Shown: one piece after another, positions 1 to 7,343 of the stretch
Numbering within the stretch: position 1 is the stretch's first letter
Layout: each line of letters starts with the position of its first letter
Assembly: GCA_937894355.1 (NCBI GenBank)
Contig: CALCRD010000289.1
Coordinates: forward strand, 1-10,629
DNA length: 10,629 bases
Direction: 5' to 3'
DNA from: an uncultured Bacillus sp.
GTDB taxonomy: Bacteria; Bacillota; Bacilli; Bacillales; Cytobacillaceae
Notes under the pieces: model-generated
Seen by the model: only the letters and a program-made list of their open reading frames with translations
Told to the model about the DNA's origin: nothing
Databases searched by the model: none
Translations under genes and position numbers: made by a program

Positions 1-326
1 ACATCTTCAATAAACCGCTTCATCATCCTGCTAGCATGTACCGTACTGGCAGTTTGCATTAATTCAACGGGACTTAGCACCCCACCAATCACGGCTCGTT
101 TAATATGTGCGCGAATGTCAAATATACCTCCGAGAGGAATATTCCCTTTTATACGTAGAACATTTGCTGCTTCGTCTGTTTCCTCCTGCAATCTTACAAC
201 TTCTGCAAAATCGGTCGAAGGCAATAATTGTTGCGCTTTTTCCCTTCCAAGAGAAGAAGAAACATGTTCTAGTAGTTGTTCTTTGATTTTATCGAATTCC
301 AAAACTCGCAATACTCGTTTGTGCAT
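1..326 (-). CDS. mutS2: Endonuclease MutS2, N-terminal part (gene runs off the left edge)
   Basis: The first 108 residues of a MutS2-type protein are visible, starting MHKRVLRVLEFDKIKEQL and continuing through a GGIFDIRAHIKRA stretch and a GGVLSPVEL motif. This closely follows the N-terminus of B. subtilis MutS2 (MutSB). The family is an ATPase of about 780 residues with a C-terminal Smr nuclease domain, implicated in suppressing recombination and in splitting collided ribosomes. The ATPase and Smr domains lie outside the window, so catalytic integrity cannot be judged. The ATG at 324-326 is preceded by AAAGGAGGT (336-344), a near-perfect ribosome binding site that fixes the start. It lies downstream of polX, the conserved order in Bacillus, but the two are separated by 228 bp containing a repeat element. 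Identification is firm; only the 5' part can be annotated. Confidence 0.93.
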   Translation of the reverse strand, partial: MHKRVLRVLEFDKIKEQLLEHVSSSLGREKAQQLLPSTDFAEVVRLQEETDEAANVLRIKGNIPLGGIFDIRAHIKRAVIGGVLSPVELMQTASTVHASRMMKRFIED

Positions 327-391
327 GGAGCTTGTACCTCCTTTAAGGCAACTGTTACACTTTCCTTTTTGATAGACTTTGTTAAACTAGT

Positions 392-525
392 CTGTTGATT
401 TCCGTTCCAGGCACTTCGCTTTCCGCAGGCTCACCCGTGAGCCTCCTTCGGTCGTTCCTTCCTTCGGAGTCTCACTCAGCTCGTGCTCCTGCAGGAGTCT
501 GCGTGCCTTCCACTCCAATCAACAG
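392..525. repeat. Inverted-repeat intergenic element (MITE-like, Bacillaceae type)
   Basis: A 134-bp GC-rich block sits in the polX-mutS2 gap. Its ends are imperfect inverted repeats: CTGTTGATT..GGCAC on the left against GTGCC..AATCAACAG on the right, about 20 of 24 positions pairing. Inside are a 7-bp hairpin (428-443, GGCTCAC/GTGAGCC) and a 12-bp perfect palindrome (486-497, CTCCTGCAGGAG). From memory, the inner words CTTCGCTTTCCGC and GACTCCTGC are hallmarks of a short non-coding repeat scattered in many copies through Bacillaceae genomes. No reading frame is evident. It lies in the transcribed spacer, so it would fold into a long RNA hairpin between the two genes and could affect mRNA stability or readthrough; that role is inference. 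Confidence 0.8.
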
Positions 526-554
526 GGGTTATAAAATCAACAATGGTCTTTAAC

Positions 555-2282
555 TCAGTCTTTCGCTAAGAAAGCTAGTAATTTATCCTTATTAAGTGCG
601 TTTAACACGGATGATTTTCGGGCCCAACCTTTTTTTGCCGTTGCGACTCCTATTTCCATATGGCTGAGGGTGTCAATTTTATGAGCATCGGTATTTATCA
701 CTAACATTACACCCGCATCCTGAGCTTTTCTTAAATATTCTGGAGCAAGATCAAGTCGATTAGGATTAGCGTTAAGCTCTAAAGCAGTATTTGTTACCTT
801 TGCTAACTCAATCAACATATCGATATCAACTTCATAACCTTCACGTTTGCCAATAATTCTGCCGGTAGGGTGGGCGATGATATCAACATGAGCATTCAGG
901 AGTGCTGTTTTTAGCCGTTCCATGATTTTTTCCTTTGGCTGCGAAAACGCCGAATGAATCGAGGCAATCACCAAATCCATTTCCGAAAGGAGCTCATCGT
1001 CATAATCAAGGCTGCCATCTGGCAAAATGTCCATTTCCACACCAGCAAGAATGGTAATATCGTCATACTTCTCATTCAACCGGTCAATTTCTTGCCTTTG
1101 AGATCTCAATCTATCCGCAGTTAAACCATTGGCAACTTTTAAGAATTGCGAATGATCGGTTATTGCCATATATTGATAACCCCTCACCCGACAGGCTTCA
1201 ACCATTTCTTCAATTGAAAAGGCACCATCACTCCAGGTTGAATGCATATGGAGATCACCCTTAATATCCTCAAGAGAAATTAGTTCCATATCGTTCGAAA
1301 AGCTTTCAACCTCTTGACCATCCTCACGAATTTCCGGGGGAATAAATGGCAAATTGAAATAGTGGTAAAATTCTTGCTCACTGGCAAATGTCTTTATTTC
1401 TCCCGTCTCAGTATTTTCTACACCATATTCGCTTATCTTTTCGCCTCGCTCTTTGGCCAGCTGTCTCATTTTTACATTATGTTCTTTTGAACCAGTAAAA
1501 TGATGCAAAGTTGTAGCGTACTGTTCAAGCGTAACAATCCGAAAATCGACTGATATGTCATAGGTACTATACGCCAATGTCACGGATACCTTGGTTGGAC
1601 CTTGAGAAATAATTTCTTTAATATTTGGGAATTGAAGCAGTTGGGCCTTGACCTTTTCCAAATCAGATGTAGCGATAATAAAATCCAAATCCTTAATCGT
1701 TTCTCTCATTCTTCGTAAGCTTCCGGCCCTTGAAAACATTTCAACACCAGCCATTTGCGCTAATGCCGCTTCAATTGCTTCGGCAATCGGAAGCATGTAG
1801 GAAATTGGGAGCCGTTCTGGCCTAGAACCTGCTTGTATAATTGCGGCCAGAATCTTTTCTTCAGATTTTTTTCCGAAGCCTGGTAATCCTTGAACAATGC
1901 CCTCTATGCAGGCTGCTTCAAGATCTTGAACATTGTTAATTCCTAGCTCTCGATATAGCTTGGCGATCTTTTTTCCTCCCAATCCTGGAAGCTGAAGTAA
2001 GGGAATTAAACCTGCAGGCACTTGCTCTTTAAGCTCCTGCAAAACGGTTGATTGATTGTATTGGATGAATTCTTCAATAACTGCTTCAGTGCCTTTACCA
2101 ATTCCAGGTAATGCAGTGAAGTCACCAATTTCCCTCAAACTGCGGTCATCAAGCTCCAACGCTGCTGCTGCTTTCCTGAAAGCAGCTATCTTAAAGGAAT
2201 TTTCTCCTTTTAACTCCATATAAATAGCAATCGTTTCTAATAAACGAATCACATCTTTTTTATTAACTGCCAATCTTTTCAC
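555..2282 (-). CDS. polX: DNA polymerase/3'-5' exonuclease PolX
   Basis: A 575-residue family X polymerase, matching the roughly 570-residue B. subtilis PolX (YshC). The N-terminal half carries the helix-hairpin-helix region (GIGKG at about 60-64, GLGGKK at 100-105) and a polymerase-beta palm. The palm shows GS at 187-188, the metal-binding aspartates in KDLDF (D198, D200) and SVDFR (D246). The C-terminal half is a PHP phosphoesterase domain with its metal ligands intact: GDLHMHS (H345, H347), ITDHS (D376, H377), GVEMD (E416), SIHS (H443), AHPTG (H471) and NTDAH (D532, H534). Both gap-filling polymerase and 3'-5' exonuclease activities are therefore expected, for base-excision and gap repair. 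The start is a GTG at 2280-2282 with a GGGAAGG site 4-5 nt upstream; a TTG three codons later is a weaker alternative. It follows cvpA and precedes mutS2, as in B. subtilis. Confidence 0.96.
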   Translation of the reverse strand: MKRLAVNKKDVIRLLETIAIYMELKGENSFKIAAFRKAAAALELDDRSLREIGDFTALPGIGKGTEAVIEEFIQYNQSTVLQELKEQVPAGLIPLLQLPGLGGKKIAKLYRELGINNVQDLEAACIEGIVQGLPGFGKKSEEKILAAIIQAGSRPERLPISYMLPIAEAIEAALAQMAGVEMFSRAGSLRRMRETIKDLDFIIATSDLEKVKAQLLQFPNIKEIISQGPTKVSVTLAYSTYDISVDFRIVTLEQYATTLHHFTGSKEHNVKMRQLAKERGEKISEYGVENTETGEIKTFASEQEFYHYFNLPFIPPEIREDGQEVESFSNDMELISLEDIKGDLHMHSTWSDGAFSIEEMVEACRVRGYQYMAITDHSQFLKVANGLTADRLRSQRQEIDRLNEKYDDITILAGVEMDILPDGSLDYDDELLSEMDLVIASIHSAFSQPKEKIMERLKTALLNAHVDIIAHPTGRIIGKREGYEVDIDMLIELAKVTNTALELNANPNRLDLAPEYLRKAQDAGVMLVINTDAHKIDTLSHMEIGVATAKKGWARKSSVLNALNKDKLLAFLAKD

Positions 2283-2356
2283 CAGCCTTCCCGTTGTCTA
2301 GCTAGGCTACATACACTTTTTATTAAAGTACCCATTTTATTAAACAGAAATAGAAA

Positions 2357-2380
2357 AACTTCTCTGGGAAAAGAGAAGTT
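2357..2380 (-). terminator. Intrinsic terminator after cvpA, overlapping its stop codon
   Basis: On the minus strand a 9-bp perfect stem (AACTTCTCT / AGAGAAGTT, 6-nt loop) is followed by TTTCTATTT. The first arm contains the first two bases of the cvpA TAA stop codon. The T-tract is interrupted, so termination is probably partial, leaving some readthrough into polX. Confidence 0.72.
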
Positions 2381-2918
2381 ATTTGTTGACACCAATCCAG
2401 AGTTCTTTAATATCTTGAGAAATAATTGGCGTATGTTTCACTATGCCTTCTGCCAATACTGAGTTATGTAAAGCGGTTTGGATTGATTCAATTGGAATAA
2501 GTGCTGCTATGTATAATACAATAAAGGCGATAAAATAAATTTCTAAAAATCCAAAAATTCCGCCTGCTAGTTTATTAAATTGCTTTAAAACAGGTAAATG
2601 AGCAATAAAATCTAACATAGAACCGATAATATGTAAAAGAATTTTCACAAAAAAGAAAATAGCTACAAAAGCAATTCCTCGATAATAGGCACTTTCCAAA
2701 TCTCCATCTTGAAACAGCATATCAAAGGGGATATCGCTACCAAGACTTGGATAAGGTACCCAAAGTTCTAGCTTTTCAGCAAGGTCATTGCTATACAGTT
2801 TTGCAACAATAAAAGCAATGATAAAACCTGTAAGGTAGATAAGCTGTAAAATAAGTCCTCTTTTTATTCCAATTAATACACCAAAAACTAATAAACCAAT
2901 AATCAATAAATCAAGCAT
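2379..2918 (-). CDS. CvpA family membrane protein (YshB-like)
   Basis: A 179-residue, very hydrophobic protein of the CvpA family, about the size of B. subtilis YshB, which holds the same position. Four membrane segments are visible at roughly 4-19, 22-42, 78-101 and 118-142. The IGIKRGLI stretch (16-23) between the first two helices is typical of the family. The name comes from colicin V production in E. coli, but the function in Bacillus is unresolved. The 5-nt gap after zapA, with the ribosome site (AAAAGGA) lying inside the zapA 3' end, indicates translational coupling to the cell-division gene. The ATG at 2916-2918 is clear. The family call is strong, and the biological role is left open. 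Confidence 0.88.
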   Translation of the reverse strand: MLDLLIIGLLVFGVLIGIKRGLILQLIYLTGFIIAFIVAKLYSNDLAEKLELWVPYPSLGSDIPFDMLFQDGDLESAYYRGIAFVAIFFFVKILLHIIGSMLDFIAHLPVLKQFNKLAGGIFGFLEIYFIAFIVLYIAALIPIESIQTALHNSVLAEGIVKHTPIISQDIKELWIGVNK

Positions 2919-2923
2919 GAAAT

Positions 2924-3184
2924 TTAGTCCTTTTCCCTTTCTTTTTCATTTTCTAACCGCTCAAGGGTGTCCCTGATTTTAATAAAATCATTGACTGCAT
3001 TCACGGCTGTTAACACTGCGAGCTTATTTATATCAAGCGAAGGGTTTGAATTGCTAATTTCTCGCATTTTATCGTCTACCATTGAGGCGACAAGACGAAT
3101 GTGGCTGGTGCTTTCCGTTCCTACAATTGTATACTGTTGACCATATATTTCTACCATCGTCCGATTTTTCCGAGGTTCTGACAA
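2924..3184 (-). CDS. zapA: Cell division protein ZapA
   Basis: An 86-residue protein closely matching B. subtilis ZapA (YshA, 85 residues). It has the N-terminal VEIYGQQYTIVG strand region, the SHIRLVASMVDDKMRE helix, the NKLAVLTAVNAVND helix and a charged C-terminal coiled coil. ZapA binds FtsZ in the cytoplasm and bundles its protofilaments, helping Z-ring assembly at mid-cell. The start is TTG at 3182-3184, supported by GGGGGG 8 nt upstream and by the B. subtilis protein beginning at the equivalent point (MSDGKK against MSEPRK here). It leads a zapA-cvpA pair with its own likely promoter. In B. subtilis rnhC lies just upstream; here the spacer holds only a terminator and promoter-like sequence. 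Confidence 0.95.
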   Translation of the reverse strand: MSEPRKNRTMVEIYGQQYTIVGTESTSHIRLVASMVDDKMREISNSNPSLDINKLAVLTAVNAVNDFIKIRDTLERLENEKEREKD

Positions 3185-3222
3185 AGTCTGGGCCCCCCTA
3201 TTCCTTAAGAATCCTACTCTAT

Positions 3223-3251
3223 ACTATATCATGAACAGCATTCTACTGGAA
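3223..3251 (-). promoter_or_regulatory. Possible sigma-A promoter for zapA-cvpA
   Basis: On the minus strand a TATAGT -10 (3223-3228) has a weak -35 TTCCAG (3246-3251) at 17-bp spacing, about 40 bp upstream of the zapA start. A TTGACA word also occurs farther upstream but is too distant to pair with this -10. It sits just after the pheT terminator, where a new promoter is expected. Confidence 0.38.
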
Positions 3252-3316
3252 GTTAAAGCTTGTCAAATTTAGTCATAAAAACACACACAGAGGATATTCT
3301 TATCCCCCAAAAACAA

Positions 3317-3355
3317 GGGACACAACCTGTCAAAAATTCTGACTGGTTGTGTCCC
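3317..3355 (-). terminator. Intrinsic terminator of the pheS-pheT operon
   Basis: An 11-bp perfect stem (GGGACACAACC / GGTTGTGTCCC) continues past one T-T mismatch for four more pairs, closing a short A/T-rich loop. On the minus strand it is followed by TTGTTTTT. It begins about 20 bp after the pheT stop codon and separates the tRNA synthetase operon from zapA. Confidence 0.88.
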
Positions 3356-3375
3356 CTACAATTTTTTAATAAAAA

Positions 3376-5790
3376 TTAACCTCTTAAAACTGCGCCTGCT
3401 TTTTCCTCAACCGCTGTTAACACTTTTCCATGAGCTTTTGTTATATCTTCTTCAGTCAAAGTGCGTTCTGGATCAAAATATTTTAATGAGAAAGCAATTG
3501 ATTTTTTACCTTGTTCCATACGGTCGCCTTCATATAAATCGAATACATTCACTTCTTTTAACAAACTGCCTCCAGCTTCAACAATAATTTGTTGGAGCTC
3601 ACCAGCAGTCTTTTCTTTAGCGACCACTAATGCGATATCCCTTGTAATTGAAGGGAAACGTGGAATCGTAACGTAGCGAAGTGGTTCAATTGATGCTTCT
3701 ATTAATGCCTTTAATGATAATTCAAATACATAGGTATCTTTTAAATCAAGGTCTTTTTGAACTGTAGGATGAATTTGACCTACAAAACCAATATCATTTC
3801 CGTCTAAAAGAACTGAAGCCGTTCTTCCTGGATGCATATTTTCTAATACTACTTGACGATATTCGATTTTTTCTGTTAATCCAAGTTTGGCAAACAGACC
3901 TTCAAGAATTCCCTTTAATACATAGAAGTCAACCGGCTTCTTCTCACCTTGCCATAGTTGAGTTTGCCATAAACCTGTAATGGCACCAGCAACATGTTCT
4001 TGTTCTTCTGGAAGGGCATCTTTTCCTGTTCCTAGGAAAACGGCACCTGCTTCATATACACCAATCCGGTCATTTTGGCGAGCAGTGTTATATTTTAACG
4101 ATTCTAACAGCTGCGGAACAATGCTTAGTCGAAGCATGCTACGCTCTTCACTCATCGGCATCGCTAGGCGAATTGGCTCTCTTTTAACAAGAGCAAATTG
4201 TGCGGCCTTATCGACACTTGTCAATGAATAAGTTACGGCTTGATATAAACCTGCTCCTTCAAGATAACGGCGAACAACCCGACGTTTTTGTTGATAATCT
4301 GTAAGGTAGCCAGGATTTGCAGCGCCTACTGGTAAAGTCATTGGTAAATTGTCATAGCCATATAATCGAGCAACTTCTTCAATTAAATCCTCTTCAATTG
4401 TTAAATCACCACGACGTGTTGGAACTGTAACAGTAATCATTTCGTTATCAGTTACAAATTCAAATTGTAAACGAGTGAAGATATCAGTTACAGTGTCTAT
4501 TGGTAATTGTGTTCCAATTACTTTATTGATTTTTTCAAGAGTTATTGAAATAACTGCAGGCTTGGCATCGAAAGTATCTACTTCGACAGTCCCATCAAGA
4601 ACTTCACCACCAGCATATTTGGCCATTAAATCTGCGGCCCTTTCTGCTGCTGCCCGAACCCGGTTAGGATCAACACCCTTTTCGTAACGAGTACTTGCTT
4701 CACTTCTTAGACTATGGTCCTTGGAAGCAGTACGAATAACTCCACCTGCAAAATAAGCTGATTCTAATAAAACAGTAGTTGTATCCGCTTGGACTTCTGA
4801 ATTGGCTCCACCCATAACACCGGCTAAGGCAACTGGAGTTGTTCCATTTGTAATCACAAGATGGTTCGAGTTTAACGTACGTTTTACATTATCTAATGTT
4901 TCGAATTCTTCTCCATCATTTGCCCGACGAACTAAGATTTCTTTAGAACCTAAACGATCATAATCAAAGGCATGTAACGGTTGCCCATATTCAAGCAAAA
5001 TATAGTTGGTGATATCGACAATATTATTATGTGGTCGAATACCAGAAACCATTAATCTTGTTTGCATCCAAAGTGGTGATGGTGCAATTTTAACATTCTT
5101 GATTACTTTAGCTGTGTAAATTGGGTTATCTGCATTTGCCTCAACCGTTACTTTTATAAAATCAGATGCTTTAGCACTTGATGCTTCGATTTCTGCTGTT
5201 GGCAGCTTGACTTCTCTTCCTAAAATTGCCGCAACCTCATAAGCAACTCCAAGCATGCTCAAAGCATCGGCACGATTTGGTGTTAAGCTTAGCTCAAGAA
5301 TTGCATCATCACGATTTAACAAATCAAGGGCATCTTGACCAACTTCGGTGTCATTTGGAAACACAAAAATCCCCTCAGAATATTCCTTAGCTACAACTTT
5401 GCTTTCAACTCCAAGCTCAGTTAATGAACAAATCATTCCGTGCGATTCTTCGCCACGAAGCTTGGCTTTTTTAATTTTGAAATTTCCTGGTAACACAGCA
5501 CCAACAGTAGCAACTACTACCTTTTGTCCTTGGGCAACATTCGGTGCTCCACAAATAATTTGTACCGGCGTTTCAGCACCGATGTCAACTTGGCATTTAC
5601 TTAGTTTATCAGCATTCGGATGTTGAACACGTTCAACAACATGACCAACAACAAGGCCTTTTAGTCCTTCATTTAGGACTTCTACTCCTTCAACTTCAAT
5701 CCCGCTTTTAGTAATTTTATCAGCTAATTCTGTTGCGGAAATACCGTCTAAATCAATATAATCCTGCAACCATTTATATGATACGAACAT
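3376..5790 (-). CDS. pheT: Phenylalanyl-tRNA synthetase beta subunit
   Basis: At 804 residues it has exactly the length recalled for B. subtilis PheT. Domains in order: the EMAP-type tRNA-binding domain (about 39-153), the B3/B4 domain (about 210-400, with the HNNIVDITNYILLEYGQPLHAFD core, which in this family carries editing of mischarged Tyr-tRNAPhe), the B5 domain (about 410-484, with the metal-binding pattern GDLTIEEDLIEE, D462/D468/E471/E472), the catalytic-like core, and the C-terminal anticodon-binding FDX-ACB domain (about 711-803). It works in the cytoplasm as an alpha2-beta2 enzyme with PheS. The ATG at 5788-5790 has an AGGGGGG ribosome site 10 nt upstream and lies 19 bp after the pheS stop, so the two are cotranscribed under the T-box leader. 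The gene looks intact. Confidence 0.98.
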   Translation of the reverse strand: MFVSYKWLQDYIDLDGISATELADKITKSGIEVEGVEVLNEGLKGLVVGHVVERVQHPNADKLSKCQVDIGAETPVQIICGAPNVAQGQKVVVATVGAVLPGNFKIKKAKLRGEESHGMICSLTELGVESKVVAKEYSEGIFVFPNDTEVGQDALDLLNRDDAILELSLTPNRADALSMLGVAYEVAAILGREVKLPTAEIEASSAKASDFIKVTVEANADNPIYTAKVIKNVKIAPSPLWMQTRLMVSGIRPHNNIVDITNYILLEYGQPLHAFDYDRLGSKEILVRRANDGEEFETLDNVKRTLNSNHLVITNGTTPVALAGVMGGANSEVQADTTTVLLESAYFAGGVIRTASKDHSLRSEASTRYEKGVDPNRVRAAAERAADLMAKYAGGEVLDGTVEVDTFDAKPAVISITLEKINKVIGTQLPIDTVTDIFTRLQFEFVTDNEMITVTVPTRRGDLTIEEDLIEEVARLYGYDNLPMTLPVGAANPGYLTDYQQKRRVVRRYLEGAGLYQAVTYSLTSVDKAAQFALVKREPIRLAMPMSEERSMLRLSIVPQLLESLKYNTARQNDRIGVYEAGAVFLGTGKDALPEEQEHVAGAITGLWQTQLWQGEKKPVDFYVLKGILEGLFAKLGLTEKIEYRQVVLENMHPGRTASVLLDGNDIGFVGQIHPTVQKDLDLKDTYVFELSLKALIEASIEPLRYVTIPRFPSITRDIALVVAKEKTAGELQQIIVEAGGSLLKEVNVFDLYEGDRMEQGKKSIAFSLKYFDPERTLTEEDITKAHGKVLTAVEEKAGAVLRG

Positions 5791-5809
5791 AATTTAAAGT
5801 CCCCCCTGT

Positions 5810-6853
5810 TTATAAAGATTCGTGTAATGAGAATTGTTTTAAGAAGCGAATATCATTTGTATAGTAATGGCGAATATCATCTACACCATATTTTAGCATC
5901 GCAATTCTTTCTGCTCCGATTCCAAATGCAAATCCAGTATATTTCTTAGAATCATATCCGGCCATTTCCAATACATTAGGATGAACCATACCTGCTCCTA
6001 AAACTTCTATCCAACCTGTTCCTTTACAAACATTACAGCCTTTGCCGCCACAAATTTTACAAGAAATATCCACCTCTACAGATGGCTCAGTGAATGGGAA
6101 AAAGCTAGGTCTTAGACGGATTTCACGATCTTCACCAAACATTTTTTTAGCAAAAACATCCAAAGTTCCTTTTAAATCGCTCATGCGGATATTTTCATCA
6201 ACAACAAGCCCTTCGATTTGCATAAATTGATGTGAATGTGTGGCATCATCATTGTCACGACGATAAACTTTACCTGGACAAATAATTTTTACTGGCCCTT
6301 TTCCTTGCTTCTTCTCCATCGTCCGCGCTTGCATTGGTGATGTATGAGTACGTAGTAAAATATCATCAGTAATATAGAAAGAATCCTGCATATCACGTGC
6401 TGGATGGCCTTTTGGCAGATTTAATGCTTCAAAATTGTAATAATCTGTTTCAACTTCAGGACCTTCAGCAACGGTATAGCCCATTCCAATAAATAAATCT
6501 TCAACCTCTTCGATCACTCTTGTAAGTGGATGATGATTTCCTACCTTTACAGCTCTACCTGGAAGAGTCACATCAATCGTTTCGGCAGCTAGTCTTTCAT
6601 TAATTGCCGCTGCTTCGAGATCCTTTTGTTTTGCTTCAATTTTGGATGCAATTTCTTCTCGCACTTCATTTACAAGTGCTCCCATTTTTGGACGTTCTTC
6701 AGCTGATAGTTTCCCCATGCCACGTAGCACTTCGGTTATCGGTCCTTTTTTTCCTAAGTATTGGACGCGAACATCGTTAAGCTCTTTTAAATCTGTTGAT
6801 TGTGCAACTTTTTCAAGCGCTTCAGCTTGCAGTTCTGTTAATCTTTCCTGCAT
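5810..6853 (-). CDS. pheS: Phenylalanyl-tRNA synthetase alpha subunit
   Basis: A 347-residue class II synthetase subunit that charges tRNAPhe as part of the alpha2-beta2 complex with PheT. Visible features are the N-terminal coiled-coil arm (about 1-90, with YLGKKGPITEVLRGMGKL), the motif 2 region VYRRDNDDATHSHQF (about 196-210), four cysteines in a CxxC-x4-CxxC arrangement (265, 268, 273, 276) and motif 3 GFAFGIGAERIAML (307-320). The frame stays open upstream to 6916, but the start is placed at the ATG at 6851-6853. There AAGGAGG lies 8 nt upstream and the protein then begins MQERLTELQAEALE, aligning with B. subtilis PheS (344 residues). The extra 21 upstream codons have no such support. 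Expression is controlled by the phenylalanine T-box leader. Confidence 0.98.
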   Translation of the reverse strand: MQERLTELQAEALEKVAQSTDLKELNDVRVQYLGKKGPITEVLRGMGKLSAEERPKMGALVNEVREEIASKIEAKQKDLEAAAINERLAAETIDVTLPGRAVKVGNHHPLTRVIEEVEDLFIGMGYTVAEGPEVETDYYNFEALNLPKGHPARDMQDSFYITDDILLRTHTSPMQARTMEKKQGKGPVKIICPGKVYRRDNDDATHSHQFMQIEGLVVDENIRMSDLKGTLDVFAKKMFGEDREIRLRPSFFPFTEPSVEVDISCKICGGKGCNVCKGTGWIEVLGAGMVHPNVLEMAGYDSKKYTGFAFGIGAERIAMLKYGVDDIRHYYTNDIRFLKQFSLHESL

Positions 6854-6974
6854 GTTTGTTTCCTCCTTAAATATGTATGCCCAAGCCATTTTGCTTTCGG
6901 CACTACTAATTTTCACCTTGTGATGATTTGCGGTTCCGGTTCAATGCAACTTTCATCAAATCCGATTTTTTTGC

Positions 6975-7283
6975 AACAAAAAAACCCCGTTCCCGGTAAA
7001 AGGGACGAGGTTTGGTTCGCGGTACCACCCTTATTAACAAGCCAAAAAAACTGGCTCGTTCGCTTCATTTGGATAACGGCTTGAAGCCGATGCATCTTTA
7101 CAATTCGAATCAGCGTTTAGTTTAAAACGAAACACTCATCGAAATGGTCCCGATACCAACTCCGGAGGTGAACTTCACTTGCCATTTCCCATAAAAATGC
7201 TTTCAGTCTAAGGCATTTTCTCCCTTAATGGGTGGATTTAAGCTACTTTTTCTCCATCATCGTTTTTGAATTCATGCAATTTG
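6975..7283 (-). promoter_or_regulatory. T-box riboswitch leader sensing uncharged tRNAPhe
   Basis: The untranslated leader of pheS carries the T-box sequence GGGTGGTACCGCG at 7018-7030. Its UGGU pairs with the tRNA acceptor end, and the last U fits discriminator base A73 of tRNAPhe. Stem I contains an AGUA/GAA loop-E-type specifier loop: GGAG pairs with CUCC below it and GCUU with AAGU above it. The exposed codon is UUC (7170-7172), which is phenylalanine. A further hairpin at 7036-7060 matches stem III, just before the T-box. When uncharged tRNAPhe binds, the antiterminator replaces the terminator that follows. Apparent reading frames here are spurious. Confidence 0.93.
6977..7012 (-). terminator. 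T-box attenuator (conditional terminator) upstream of pheS
   Basis: On the minus strand AACCTCGTCCC pairs, with one bulge, to GGGAACGGGGTT across a short loop and is followed by a run of seven T. The 5' arm directly follows the T-box sequence, so its pairing is exclusive with the antiterminator. Its end lies about 120 nt before the pheS start. Confidence 0.9.
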
Positions 7284-7289
7284 CTGTTT

Positions 7290-7318
7290 ATTATAGTATA
7301 TCTTTCTAAAGTTTTCAA
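7290..7318 (-). promoter_or_regulatory. Sigma-A promoter of the pheS-pheT T-box operon
   Basis: On the minus strand TTGAAA (7313-7318) and a perfect TATAAT (7290-7295) are spaced by exactly 17 bp. Transcription would begin near 7283, about 430 nt before the pheS start, leaving a full T-box leader. Confidence 0.88.
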
Positions 7319-7343
7319 CCTAGTTCCAAAAACCCATTAACAA

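Noticed and set aside
115..372. 85-codon plus-strand frame
   Set aside because: It lies antisense to the clear mutS2 start, lacks a ribosome site and shows no protein-like pattern.
6854..6916. 21-codon N-terminal extension of pheS
   Set aside because: The ATG at 6851-6853 has an ideal AAGGAGG and matches the family N-terminus; the upstream ATG has no comparable site.
7077..7089. CGGCTT-G-AAGCCG palindrome in the leader, considered as a separate operator
   Set aside because: It lies inside the T-box leader and is better explained as part of its internal hairpins.
6913..7095. 60-codon minus-strand frame upstream of pheS
   Set aside because: It runs through the T-box sequence, stem III and attenuator; the RNA structure explains the sequence and no ribosome site is present.
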